In this document: piece by piece, positions 43,201 through 51,811 of the stretch
Layout: every line of letters starts with the position of its first letter
Numbering within the stretch: position 1 is the first letter of the stretch
From: Acinetobacter radioresistens DSM 6976 = NBRC 102413 = CIP 103788
Lineage (GTDB): Bacteria; Pseudomonadota; Gammaproteobacteria; Pseudomonadales; Moraxellaceae
DNA length: 64,000 nucleotides
NCBI RefSeq assembly: GCF_006757745.1
Contig: NZ_AP019741.1
Coordinates: 176,232 to 240,231, forward strand
Reading direction: 5' to 3'
Position numbers and translations under genes: made by a program
The notes under the pieces: generated by a model
The model's input: the letters and a program-made list of their open reading frames with translations, nothing else
What the model was told of the DNA's origin: nothing
Databases searched by the model: none

Positions 43201-44939
43201 CGGTTATCAGTAGTACCCCCACTTACCGCAATCGCACTTAAGCTACTGATTTGAGCTGTCAGACTTTCAGACTTACTTTCGAGCTGTGCCTTCTTCTTAT
43301 GTAATGCAACCATTTGTGATGCAGATGCTTCAAATGATTGTGAAGTAGAGGTTGTGAATGCTTTACCGCCGTTTGTATCTGTGGCTGCACCTAAACCATT
43401 TGTAGTAGACATAGATGTCTTATTTGCAAATGGTGAAGCGCCAAGTGTATCAGGGGCATTTAATTTCGAGTCATAGTATGGAGATTTTGTGACATCCATT
43501 CTTCTCATTAAACCAACCATAGCCATTGTCATTCCAGAGAAGAACATCATGGAAAAGATAGGCAAAATGGCTGTAAGCGTATTGGCGAATGCAAGAGAAT
43601 CACTTACGGCCTGATAGAAAGCAGGATAATCAGAAATAGAAAATAGGTCGCCTGATTCAGAACCAGTAAAGGTATAGATCGTATTTTTAATTTTAATGTA
43701 TGAATAGAAATTAATAATACTCGCTAACGGCATCCATAGATAAACCGAAGCCAAGTACATCAGGTAACTTGAAACGATGATGACCGATTTAGTTCCCATA
43801 TACACAATCATCAGCACCACTAATGGAAACATCAAGATTGCCAGAATAAGTAAGATATTCTGTCCATCCTGCATCATCTTAAGAAAGCCTGTCGCTGCTG
43901 CGGCATTATCCTCGGCTAATTGAGCTTCACCTTGTACCCATGCTGTACAGTGAGCTGCATTACTTAATTCACCAGAAGTAGAGCCACTATTGTTGGTACA
44001 CATTGAAGCTGATTGAAGCGGCTGATTGAATAAACTATTTAAAAGAAATTGTCGGCCGTCATTTGTAGTCAAGTCGGTGAGCTGAGCAAAGTTAGCCATT
44101 ACATCGTTATAATCACGAGTTTTGGTTAATGTGCCAGAACCATCCGTCATGAGTAATGCGCCATTTAAAGCACGTTTAAAGTTGTAATTTAAAGTCCCTT
44201 GATTAACGCCGTCACCAAACACAAACGATTCAAACGATTTCTGTAGTTCACTCGCCGCTTCATAACAACTATAGGTTTTAAAAGAACCATCCATCTGACG
44301 CAAGGTAACAATCCCTGCTGCATTGTCATATAGGAAGTTCATGAAATAGGTATAGCTATCTGGTGAATTTTTATATTCGTCCGGATCAAACTTAGAATTA
44401 CCGACAATACAGCTTTGATAGACTTGATTGATCATGTTGGAAACAAATGGGCTTTCTTCACTGACGTTCACATAGCGCAATGCGTAAAGTGTTCTCAATG
44501 GTGAAACAAAACCATCTACCAGAAGCCTTGGGCTATTTGTCGTGCTATACGCCGTTTCCATGGATTCAGTAAAGCTTTGAGAAACGCTACTGATCAAAGT
44601 CATTGGGAGTGCTAAACCAAGAGGAATATTCGCAACCTGTCTTGGAGTTTCTTGATTATAAGAATCTACAATAGTTACTGTAGTTTTAGGCAAAGTCAGC
44701 ATTACATAAAATATAAATGGAATGATCAGCATTTTGAGATCAAACTTTTGCTTAAATGCAGACTGATACAGCGCCATAGTGAATAGGATTAAGACACCTA
44801 AAAGTACGCCGTATCCCACGCCAAATGCAGCATCCCCTGAATAGAAAGGGTCTTGAAAAATTAAGGCTACCCCTTGTAACATTGCCTCAAAAGTGGCCGT
44901 ATCACCAAGCGTATAAATTATAAAGTCTGCATTTGCCAT
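40209..44939 (-). CDS. traG: TraG-N-type protein fused to lysozyme-like and M15-peptidase-like domains
   Basis: 1,576 residues. The TraG-N domain (1 to ~480) has membrane segments, QDGQN (357-361) and LWMPLASIINFY (401-412). A polar linker runs to ~860. A lysozyme-like domain follows (about 950-1110: GFSPKQAAILTAEVGRENSF with candidate acids Glu980 and Glu984, then AMAQFIHKEL). Next is an M15-type metallopeptidase-like domain (about 1190-1295) with His1230, Asp1237 in GKAFDL (7-residue spacing as in VanX) and His1281-x-His1283 in GQHLHVSV. The tail is highly charged. It would open peptidoglycan for the transfer channel while anchored in the inner membrane. First gene of its operon. Confidence 0.8.
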   Translation of the reverse strand: MANADFIIYTLGDTATFEAMLQGVALIFQDPFYSGDAAFGVGYGVLLGVLILFTMALYQSAFKQKFDLKMLIIPFIFYVMLTLPKTTVTIVDSYNQETPRQVANIPLGLALPMTLISSVSQSFTESMETAYSTTNSPRLLVDGFVSPLRTLYALRYVNVSEESPFVSNMINQVYQSCIVGNSKFDPDEYKNSPDSYTYFMNFLYDNAAGIVTLRQMDGSFKTYSCYEAASELQKSFESFVFGDGVNQGTLNYNFKRALNGALLMTDGSGTLTKTRDYNDVMANFAQLTDLTTNDGRQFLLNSLFNQPLQSASMCTNNSGSTSGELSNAAHCTAWVQGEAQLAEDNAAAATGFLKMMQDGQNILLILAILMFPLVVLMIVYMGTKSVIIVSSYLMYLASVYLWMPLASIINFYSYIKIKNTIYTFTGSESGDLFSISDYPAFYQAVSDSLAFANTLTAILPIFSMMFFSGMTMAMVGLMRRMDVTKSPYYDSKLNAPDTLGASPFANKTSMSTTNGLGAATDTNGGKAFTTSTSQSFEASASQMVALHKKKAQLESKSESLTAQISSLSAIAVSGGTTDNRLSNVNDTTRKDIISGQGYTQSYEEANSGQTIKNSKSVQLKSDEHDTVTATNQQGLNLGAGIGLKIGKGTTFAETSLAADGTPVALQNASTQMTPAKGSGDNTYGIGPLQIKAGSAILTQAGYQDADRSVIAGTENDALYKGSGKNSKQYSDSHYAITDGFNQTRTLNGQSHNLDESINQSSTESRKEALAYKSALTQSLSETNSELEQVNRAIASIASSSLTVSMLGSDIMHRISRHETVRNDLENIDKVYGEKYGEKWEQAKRDAAAHARMTELAASHVANPEQLAYYAIVMAGMNMGYDSARETYKALTGFEAPDHDLNGNLRSANTDWNNFHINNNDLRGKFDKYFGTNPSLDAQYAYLAGELEVRGDTQQRNMIMVYNSFLHAGFSPKQAAILTAEVGRENSFNSSSLFGTHYDPEKKHLTNGGMISFNQDRKIELDKEMMAKGLVSKGKVGTASYVENQASLDAMAQFIHKELTTKSHYATAWKALNDDSKSIDEVHYAVGKNYIVWRIDDEKYRESGEKNRKDFASKLEQELISQSKAKQQGSDLGSISTSDLNNPSLAKALAGTGLKGQILGDGFVDNKYIARAGLPIKAPKHNPDQAYGGGKSRGYTVEFAHLVNDKLGNKVKYFSGFNDEYHQNVGSKGKHVQGKAFDLILTNPSDARNAIAEMQKVAKQHGYKVAFVNEYETKSKDFTGQHLHVSVLGREGNYQNKISQELEARQKGAAQRLENADQTRTQVATAVKTNVGTFIPQGHGKDFKGPNIEAIHAKNITESTKEFHKTTLAKTGVTVSPDKNGEDFHFKVEDKATLAQNLKAPLVKADVAASTLKDNVLNAIERNKTMPADLHLDREMGRAKEDAPQYSDYNLNRQKHKEESTKENDLKLQEATGLHRHELGQDRREIDAANDQSRESLKEGLNQKRFEEMDRRFNVIKDELKENPVERTPNSPATRNSALVTQSHTPDPSQSMLTADNLTVAEAIQRYNAKREAKDKE

Positions 44940-45037
44940 CAGAAATATTCTAAATTATTTGCACAATATTATATTATAGAATATGAGGCGTTTAATAAAT
45001 ATTATTACAGAAATGTTTTTTTATAATTATAAAAAAT

Positions 45038-45062
45038 AAAGCCTAATATTAAATTAGGCTTT
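45038..45062 (-). terminator. Terminator of the 45090-45683 gene
   Basis: AAAGCCTAA / TTAGGCTTT stem with a 7-base loop; T-rich on the minus strand beyond it. Between the 45090 gene and the start of the TraG operon. Confidence 0.7.
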
Positions 45063-45089
45063 AAATCTAAAATTTAGAATTAATACAGA

Positions 45090-45683
45090 TTAAAACAGAT
45101 CGTTACTCGAATCTGAGAATTCCTGTAGGTCTTGCATTGCATAGTCATTCATACCCTGAATGATACTTTCATCAAAGGTAGTCGTAGATGGATCAATAGA
45201 ACCCATTGTCATAAATACCCCACCCATCATCGCGCCTGTCGCACGATTATAGTGGTTCAACGTATGTAGACCAAATGTGTTTGCTGCATGATAAACGCCG
45301 TAAGGAGTGAACATGCTAAAGTCATAAAACTCGTTTTGCAGTCCATCAATACGTTTAGATTTATTCTGGCTTTTATCCGCTTTTAATTGAAGCCGTTTTT
45401 CCATTGTGCGTTTCTTGGAAATACGTTTAGCTTTGTTTTTGAATGCCAATCGCTTCTGTAAATCCTCTTGTGATTTGCCATGCACGTACAGTACATAATC
45501 ATCGACACTAAGATTTAGCTTAAGGAATTGTTCTAAGTCAGGAACGGAGTTATCACGATTGCGATAGACGTTGCCACATAAGATAAAATTCCGCTTTAAC
45601 ACTTCTACAGTTTGCTTAGACTGTGTTTGTGATTCTGTATTTTTGCCAGAATCTTTTTTGAACAATTTGGAAATAATACCCAT
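45090..45683 (-). CDS. Unknown basic/acidic protein upstream of the TraG operon
   Basis: 197 residues. Lys/Ser-rich N-terminus (MGIISKLFKKDSGKNTES), a strongly basic middle (KRLAFKNKAKRISKKRTMEK), and a C-terminal part with a short Gly/Met-rich hydrophobic stretch (GAMMGGVFMTMGS) and an acidic end (EFSDSSNDLF). No signal peptide. The basic middle could bind nucleic acid or phospholipid. It lies between topB and the TraG operon with terminators on both sides. No family recognised. Confidence 0.55.
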   Translation of the reverse strand: MGIISKLFKKDSGKNTESQTQSKQTVEVLKRNFILCGNVYRNRDNSVPDLEQFLKLNLSVDDYVLYVHGKSQEDLQKRLAFKNKAKRISKKRTMEKRLQLKADKSQNKSKRIDGLQNEFYDFSMFTPYGVYHAANTFGLHTLNHYNRATGAMMGGVFMTMGSIDPSTTTFDESIIQGMNDYAMQDLQEFSDSSNDLF

Positions 45684-45829
45684 AGTGACACCTCACAAGT
45701 TAATGCAATCGAAATTCTCCAAGTTGATATGAATGAGATAATAATAACTAAAATAAAATTAAAATGATACGGTTAATATGTTATTTATTATTAAGATAAT
45801 CATTAACTATAATATTATTTAATAATCAA

Positions 45830-45848
45830 AAAAAACGCCCCGAAGGGC
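45830..45848 (-). terminator. Terminator of topB
   Basis: Minus strand GCCC-TTCG-GGGC (stable UUCG tetraloop) followed by a T-run; eight bases past the topB stop at 45856. Confidence 0.82.
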
Positions 45849-45855
45849 ATTTTAT

Positions 45856-48705
45856 TTAATCTAGGATGTTATAACGCATGTACTTGGTCTTTGCATCGAT
45901 ATAATATTCTGCTTTCTTATTGACCTCATTGCCAGTTCCATCATCAATCTTGATCGCATGAGTAACCGTTTTGCCTTTAAATAGCTTGGACATTTGGGCT
46001 GCTGAGAATGGCTTAAGCGCAATTTTAGGCTTTGATGTATACCAACTATCACAAGTATTACACTTATACCGATTACCTGAAATCAGATATTTGCCTGTGC
46101 AACTTTCTTGCGTGCAGTCATCTTTACTTTCAGTACCAGTGTTCGCCACATCTACGCCGTCAAAACTAAAGCCAACACGCTTTAATTCATAATTAACGAT
46201 TAACTTGCCTGAAAAATTATTTCCTTTTGCACTTTTAAAACCCTCAAGTACATCAGTAACGCCGTTCTGAATAAGAATTCTAATTTCTGAGTCAGAGAGC
46301 GATTTTTCGTTAATGGTACGCCATACCATAAACTTACATGCTTCATGGTCGGTACAAGCAACACCTGAAACAGTACCTTCCATTGGTGATTTACAGATAG
46401 GACAAGGAAGATCATATTTAGTTTTTGGAAAAAAGAATTTAATGTGATACGTCTTATCTTCTTTAATCTCCAATTCAAGTGCAGCACTAAAGGTTTTGCT
46501 CTTGGAACCTTTTACCTTTGGATCAGCTTTTTTTACAAAGCCACTGATCACACCAGTCGCCTTGTTATTAATTAACACTTGTAGTTCTGCATCAGAAAGT
46601 ATTTTGTCTGCAACCATACGTTGAAGTTTAAAACGACATGTTGTATCAGAGCAGATGACATAGCGTGGCTCTAAGGTGAGATCACTGCTACATTCAGGGC
46701 ATACACAGCCAGCCAGTTTAATTACTGGAATATTTTTATGTGCAAGCTGTAGTTTGGAAATGAAGTCAGATACAACCTCATGTGTATGGCTCATAAAATC
46801 AATAGACTTGTGAGCATCTTTATTCACCTCTGCTAACTGCAATTCCCAATTCGCAGTAAATTCTGGCTTAGTCAATGAAGTAATGCCATTTTCTTCCAAA
46901 AATTCGACTACCTGTTTACCGTACTCAGTAGGCGCAATGTACTTGTTATTACCAACTTCCTGCAACATCGCCTTTTTTGGAGAGCCATTATTAGCAGTTG
47001 TAGATAGCAGATCATCAATAATATTTGCTCGGGTAGCCGGTGTGCCAATACCACAATCCTTTAAAGCCTTTTTCTGATCTCCTTTCAATAATCGTGAAAT
47101 ATTTTGCATGGTACGAATTAGCGTACCATTGGTGAACGGTTTTGGTGGCGTAGTCTTACCCTGATTTAAGGCAACAGATAATGGAGAAATTTCACTTTTA
47201 TCCTGATATGCAGGGAGAATGACATCTTGCTTGCCCTTCTTTTTATCGCCATTTTCTTCCTCAGTTTCGACTAAAGCTTTCCATCCTTTGCTAATAATAG
47301 TTTTACCTACAGAGCGGAAAGCCTGATCCTCGATAAAGGTAAAGCGTTCAGTTTCGCTATATTCCATTGGTGGCAAGAATGCAGCTTTAAAACGCTCGAC
47401 AATGAGATAGTAGATTTTTTTAACAGCATCAGAAGCGGAAGCGTCTAATACAGTACCAGTCGGGATAATTGCAAAGTGGTCAGTTACTTTACTGTCGTCA
47501 AAGATATGCTTGCCGACCACACTTATCCGGTCTTTAGCTTCTTGAGCCATTAGAGTAATTTTTATATCACCCTTTTGTTTAGACATCAGATCGTCAAAGA
47601 TTCGCGCCACTTCATTTGGATAATCCGAAGGTAGGTGTTGTGATTCTGTACGTGGATATGTCACAGCTTTGTGCTTTTCATATAGCTCTTGGACCAATTC
47701 TAGTGTCAACTTACTGCTGAATTTGTATTTTAAGTTGGCGACATACTGGATTGTCGTCAAATCAAATAAATTCGGTGCATTAGACTTCTTGTTGGTCTTG
47801 TTCTCAATGACTTTGGATACGGGTTTTAACTCTTTACCATTATGGCAAGCTGCAACTATGGCATTGGCTTTGTCCCGATCATAGAAACGGTTACTACTAG
47901 AAGAATCTGTTGAGTTTTCTTCATCATCTTCTTCTCCGGACGCTTCGTTCGATTCGCTAGACTGATTCTGTTTCTTTAGAATTTCATCATAATTTACCCA
48001 CTTACTCTCATAGTTCTCAGCTCCAACTTGGAACTTGGCTCCAATCTCCCAAAATGCTTGTGATACGAAACTATCAATCTCTCGTTGACGGTGAACGACC
48101 ATGGTTAATACTGGAGTTTTTACCCGACCAATCGCGGTGATCTGGGAAAGATACTGTTTACGGCTCATAACTGCTGTAGCGGCAATAGAACCGTTTATTC
48201 CTACTACCCAATCCGATTTAGAACGGCAACGTGCAGCCTGATTCAAGCCTTCATATTCATCTGAGTCTTTAATATTTTTATAAGCTTTGATCAGACCATC
48301 TTTGGTCATTGAATTAATCCACATTCGCTTAAGTGGTTTTGTAGTGCCTGATTTATCGTAAATCAGCCGACCGATTAGCTCTCCTTCCCTACCCGCATCA
48401 CAAGCATTCACTACCTCTGTAACTTGAGGACTGTCAAAAAGCTTTTTAATAACATCAAATTGTTCTTGGTAGCCATCATTTTTGATAATCCGTAGCTCCC
48501 AATCATCGTCATTAGGAAGAATAGGCAATTTAGAAAGATCATTAACAGTCGGGTGGTGAAGTTCAACCAAATGACCAATAGCCCATGTAATGATGCAATC
48601 TTTCTGGTTTGTTAAAAACCGATTGGTAGGTGATTTAACGAAGCCACCTAACGCATGAGCAATCTCACGACCGACTGATGGTTTTTCCGCTAAAATTACT
48701 CGCAT
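45856..48705 (-). CDS. topB: DNA topoisomerase III (type IA)
   Basis: 949 residues. The TOPRIM domain starts at Met1 (VILAEKPSVGREIA, Glu7) with the acidic DAGREGEL motif (103-110), then the IGRVKTPVL segment (192-200), and active-site Tyr350 in AVTYPRTESQHLP. Three zinc-ribbon-like modules lie near the C-terminus: CPECSSDL...CSDTTC, CPICKSPM...CTDHEAC and CTQESC...CNTC. Chromosomal TopB is ~650 residues, so this is a long plasmid form (TraE-like). It decatenates plasmid copies and may relieve stress in transfer. GAGG precedes the ATG. It follows the 48726-49613 gene by 20 bases. Confidence 0.95.
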   Translation of the reverse strand: MRVILAEKPSVGREIAHALGGFVKSPTNRFLTNQKDCIITWAIGHLVELHHPTVNDLSKLPILPNDDDWELRIIKNDGYQEQFDVIKKLFDSPQVTEVVNACDAGREGELIGRLIYDKSGTTKPLKRMWINSMTKDGLIKAYKNIKDSDEYEGLNQAARCRSKSDWVVGINGSIAATAVMSRKQYLSQITAIGRVKTPVLTMVVHRQREIDSFVSQAFWEIGAKFQVGAENYESKWVNYDEILKKQNQSSESNEASGEEDDEENSTDSSSSNRFYDRDKANAIVAACHNGKELKPVSKVIENKTNKKSNAPNLFDLTTIQYVANLKYKFSSKLTLELVQELYEKHKAVTYPRTESQHLPSDYPNEVARIFDDLMSKQKGDIKITLMAQEAKDRISVVGKHIFDDSKVTDHFAIIPTGTVLDASASDAVKKIYYLIVERFKAAFLPPMEYSETERFTFIEDQAFRSVGKTIISKGWKALVETEEENGDKKKGKQDVILPAYQDKSEISPLSVALNQGKTTPPKPFTNGTLIRTMQNISRLLKGDQKKALKDCGIGTPATRANIIDDLLSTTANNGSPKKAMLQEVGNNKYIAPTEYGKQVVEFLEENGITSLTKPEFTANWELQLAEVNKDAHKSIDFMSHTHEVVSDFISKLQLAHKNIPVIKLAGCVCPECSSDLTLEPRYVICSDTTCRFKLQRMVADKILSDAELQVLINNKATGVISGFVKKADPKVKGSKSKTFSAALELEIKEDKTYHIKFFFPKTKYDLPCPICKSPMEGTVSGVACTDHEACKFMVWRTINEKSLSDSEIRILIQNGVTDVLEGFKSAKGNNFSGKLIVNYELKRVGFSFDGVDVANTGTESKDDCTQESCTGKYLISGNRYKCNTCDSWYTSKPKIALKPFSAAQMSKLFKGKTVTHAIKIDDGTGNEVNKKAEYYIDAKTKYMRYNILD

Positions 48706-48725
48706 TATGAATTCCTCAAACCGTA

Positions 48726-49613
48726 TTAATCTTCTAACTCATTAATTGGGCATGTAAACCCTTTGTCAGTATTGCTACCGCTATAAAATCTAAAGACGTT
48801 TCCATTCTCGTCTTTTGCCCAAAAACCGAACTCTCTGCCGAACCAATCTAGGTCAAGGCTGTCACCTATCCGTAATGTTTTTTTCACGAATCTATTAACT
48901 AAAAAAACGCATTCATTATTAGTAAATGAACCACTTAAACGGTTTTTAATCAAAATATCTTTATGGAAATTGAAGTTTTGAACTTGCTTTAGATAATGCA
49001 AATGTTTGGGTAAATAGTTAGGAATAAAAACCCTTTTTTTATCCTTCTTGTTGTTACTTATATACCCATCAATATAGTTTCCACTACCCAGATATACGGC
49101 TAACGGAATGAGGTCGAATAAGATTTCTTCGGTGAGTAAAGCATGATTAAAAACTATAAAAGGATCAAAACTATAAGTATTCTTCACGGAATCAAAAACG
49201 CCGTAGGCTTCATGTTTTGACTGATCTTCATGAAATACCTTAACTATCTGTTCTGATTGAATAACCTTTAGTAGTGATTCACCATTGCGAAGCCCAAATA
49301 ACTGATTCATTCGATAAAAACGTGACTTATGTTGAGGTAAGGCAAAATAGTTACCATTACGGTTATCTTGATATAACGCTACTTTTTTAACAGTGCCATG
49401 CTGTAAAAACGCCATTCGCAAATTATTTTGATATTCGACTAAATCTGCCGGATTTTTAGGCATGAAGGGTAATGTTATAACGAGCTTTTCACCCACAAAA
49501 AGGCCAAAAGAAAGCCCAACAAAAACAGCGTTTTCAAGTAATGTATTTGGTATATCAATAACAAGCTTAAGCTTACTTGCAATAGCCTTATATTCTTGAA
49601 ATTTAGATGGCAT
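48726..49613 (-). CDS. Unknown protein in the topB operon
   Basis: 295 residues, soluble, alternating strands and helices (NAVFVGLSFGLFVGEKLVIT; FVKKTLRIGDSLDLDWFGRE), with basic patches (NNKKDKKRVF). No signal peptide, membrane segment or catalytic motif recognised. It lies 20 bases upstream of topB on the same strand and is probably its operon partner, perhaps in DNA handling, but that is inferred only from position. Confidence 0.55.
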   Translation of the reverse strand: MPSKFQEYKAIASKLKLVIDIPNTLLENAVFVGLSFGLFVGEKLVITLPFMPKNPADLVEYQNNLRMAFLQHGTVKKVALYQDNRNGNYFALPQHKSRFYRMNQLFGLRNGESLLKVIQSEQIVKVFHEDQSKHEAYGVFDSVKNTYSFDPFIVFNHALLTEEILFDLIPLAVYLGSGNYIDGYISNNKKDKKRVFIPNYLPKHLHYLKQVQNFNFHKDILIKNRLSGSFTNNECVFLVNRFVKKTLRIGDSLDLDWFGREFGFWAKDENGNVFRFYSGSNTDKGFTCPINELED

Positions 49614-49682
49614 AATATTATTACATCAAATTATAAGAGATTAATTAATAATATAACATTTAAGTAATAATTTTAAGTTTTT

Positions 49683-49720
49683 AATAAAATAAATCGGCAA
49701 TATTGCCGATTTATTTTATT
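49683..49720 (-). terminator. 38-bp perfect palindrome acting as terminator
   Basis: Perfect palindrome centred at 49701/49702, with core CGGCAAT/ATTGCCG and AT-rich outer arms. It lies just past the stop of the 49737-50399 gene, ending the TraN-like operon; symmetric, so it can act both ways. Confidence 0.8.
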
Positions 49721-49736
49721 TAATGTTTCTTTAATA

Positions 49737-50399
49737 TTAACTTTCGTCACTATTGGTATGACAGACTGGTATCTCAAAGTCCTGCCAGTAATCAACCAGA
49801 CTTTCGACACCGAAATTGTTCTTCATTGGAACATTAGTAACTGTTATACGCGCTGATATGTCTACACATTGAGAATATTCCTTAGCCCTAGTTTCTTCAT
49901 CAATAAATTCTTTCGGATCATAGACTTTATTGAATCTGGTACTCACAAAGACTTTGCCGTTCTTACTATGAGTAAATGCCAAAATAGACTTGGCATTGCT
50001 GCCCATTAATTCCGCATGAAGGCTTTGGCGATAGAAATACTGCTTTTCAATCAATTCAGGTACTTCCTGAATAAACTGTGTTGGCTTAGCAACTTGTATA
50101 TCTTTCTCATAGATCAAGCCGCTTGGGTCAGCTTTCAATTTGCCCTTTGCTTTAATCCATTCCTGTAGCGTAGGCTTAAAAAGGTGGCTGTATAAAGGCT
50201 TTTCACCAGAAGTCTGTTCAGCTTCATAAGAAGTAAGCGCACTCGGGTTGAGTAATTCAGATGCAAGTAAACCTTTGCGATGATCAGGCGATGCTAATTT
50301 CTTGTCTGGAACAGGTTTGGCTGTTTCTTTCGCGTGTACCACACCACTACCAACTAAAGAAATTAGTAAAAGATTAGTCGCTAACTTTTTCATACTCAT
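49737..50399 (-). CDS. Exported protein at the end of the TraN-like operon
   Basis: 220 residues. Signal peptide MSMKKLATNLLLISLVGSGV with cleavage probably after VHA (residue 23). The mature protein is soluble and periplasmic, with two cysteines (SQCVDISA, IPVCHTNS) near the C-terminus and a TraW/TrbC-like feel in the stretch RQSLHAELMGSNAKSILAFT, though I cannot assign it. Its start overlaps the stop of the preceding gene (TAATG), so it is translationally coupled to the TraN C-terminal gene. Probably a transfer-apparatus component. Confidence 0.62.
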   Translation of the reverse strand: MSMKKLATNLLLISLVGSGVVHAKETAKPVPDKKLASPDHRKGLLASELLNPSALTSYEAEQTSGEKPLYSHLFKPTLQEWIKAKGKLKADPSGLIYEKDIQVAKPTQFIQEVPELIEKQYFYRQSLHAELMGSNAKSILAFTHSKNGKVFVSTRFNKVYDPKEFIDEETRAKEYSQCVDISARITVTNVPMKNNFGVESLVDYWQDFEIPVCHTNSDES

Positions 50400-51811
50400 T
50401 AGTCAGTTACTCCCATTTGGAATTTATTTTTAGCTTCATTCAACTGACTCTGATTAATAGGGTTTACACCTGTTTCTTTGGCTGTAGGTGTATTTACCTG
50501 AGTTTCAGCTTCTACCACTCGACCTTCCTGCTGTGCTGATGCTTTGCCAGATGTAGGTTGGTTAATAACATCGTACGGATTGTCGGCTGATAAAATCTTG
50601 TACTTCATATCTTCGGTATTCACATTCTGCCAAGTATTTTCTAAACGTGTTCCGTTACGTTCTTCCCAATAACCTTGAGATTTTGCGCCACTGGCTTGAG
50701 CTTTTGCCGTTACTTCTTCAACAAATTCAGTTAAGTCCATCTTAGAGAGATCAAGACGACTAAATTCATCAATTGTGAAGCCAGTACATTTTGCGGTTTT
50801 AGGATCACCCATGCTTCGTCCTAGCTGTTTGTTGCCTTCGGTATTGATGATTCGGGCTAAAGTAGAGTTAAAACAGCAATACGTTTTCTTCTTGGTACGG
50901 CAAAGTTTCACACCAAGAATTTTGACTTGCTTAGAGCAATATTCACCTACATATATACATAAGTTTGCACTGAGTCGGTTCGGTAATGCTTTTTCTTCCT
51001 CAGACATCGCACTTTTACATGTGAAAATCTGTTGAATTAAGCCAATTGCTTGTTGTGCAGCAAACGCACTTGGACTAAACATCAAGTTTGCTGCTGTACT
51101 AACATTTCCAACCATGCCACCCACTCCCGCACCTGCACCACCTGTTCCGGCAGTTGTACCGCTCGTGTTTTCTTCTGATTTTGCTTGATCTATAACTGAT
51201 TTCCACTCAATACAGTCGGTATATTTTGCATTTTTAGGATCAGCACAGAAGTTATTTAGCTTATCAATACAGGCATCACCGTCCAGTCCATCAGTACATA
51301 CTGGTGCGGTATAGTCGATCGGCGTACAACCACCCTCTGAATAAGAGAAATTAAGAGTGGCCTCTGCATAGGTTGGTTTTGTGTTGACTAAACGAACACG
51401 GATGATGTTCTCACCAGTTTTGAAATGTTGCCCTAATTCTTGGTTCACGGTATACCCGCCAGTACCACCACTTACCCTAGAAAAGACTTGCACACCATTA
51501 ATGAAAACATGAAGGTCATCGTCAAATTTAACCCACCCCATATTCATTTTGAATTTTGCATCTGCATCCAGATTAACTTTGAAATGCCATTCAATATCTG
51601 AATATTGTTCGGATGCGCCCCAAGAAAATGCAAACTGGCTACCGTTATTCGTAACAGTAATCGGTCTGTCCTGTCGTGTCACTTGTAAAGTGTCTTTAAA
51701 ACTGGTTGGGTATTTACATACAAATCCCTCTGGGTCTGCTGCATAAGCCATACTACCAAATAGTGTAAGTACACCTGTCAAAGCTATATTTTTTAAATAC
51801 TTAATCATCAC
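50399..51811 (-). CDS. traN: TraN-like protein carrying the TraN C-terminal signature
   Basis: 470 residues. Signal peptide to about Ala24 (MAYA-AD). A beta-sandwich domain (about 30-161) includes FINGVQVFSRVSGGTGGYTV and ENIIRVRLVN, ending FSYSEGGC. A Gly/Ala-rich linker follows. The C-terminal part has the TraN pattern CCFNSTLARIINTEGNKQLG near 311-330, then GFTIDEFSRLDLSKMDLTEF. TraN is the outer-membrane mating-pair stabilisation protein. Here only its C-terminal part is present, while the cysteine-rich middle and N-terminal parts are in the next two genes. It overlaps the gene upstream by 11 bases. Confidence 0.75.
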   Translation of the reverse strand: MMIKYLKNIALTGVLTLFGSMAYAADPEGFVCKYPTSFKDTLQVTRQDRPITVTNNGSQFAFSWGASEQYSDIEWHFKVNLDADAKFKMNMGWVKFDDDLHVFINGVQVFSRVSGGTGGYTVNQELGQHFKTGENIIRVRLVNTKPTYAEATLNFSYSEGGCTPIDYTAPVCTDGLDGDACIDKLNNFCADPKNAKYTDCIEWKSVIDQAKSEENTSGTTAGTGGAGAGVGGMVGNVSTAANLMFSPSAFAAQQAIGLIQQIFTCKSAMSEEEKALPNRLSANLCIYVGEYCSKQVKILGVKLCRTKKKTYCCFNSTLARIINTEGNKQLGRSMGDPKTAKCTGFTIDEFSRLDLSKMDLTEFVEEVTAKAQASGAKSQGYWEERNGTRLENTWQNVNTEDMKYKILSADNPYDVINQPTSGKASAQQEGRVVEAETQVNTPTAKETGVNPINQSQLNEAKNKFQMGVTD

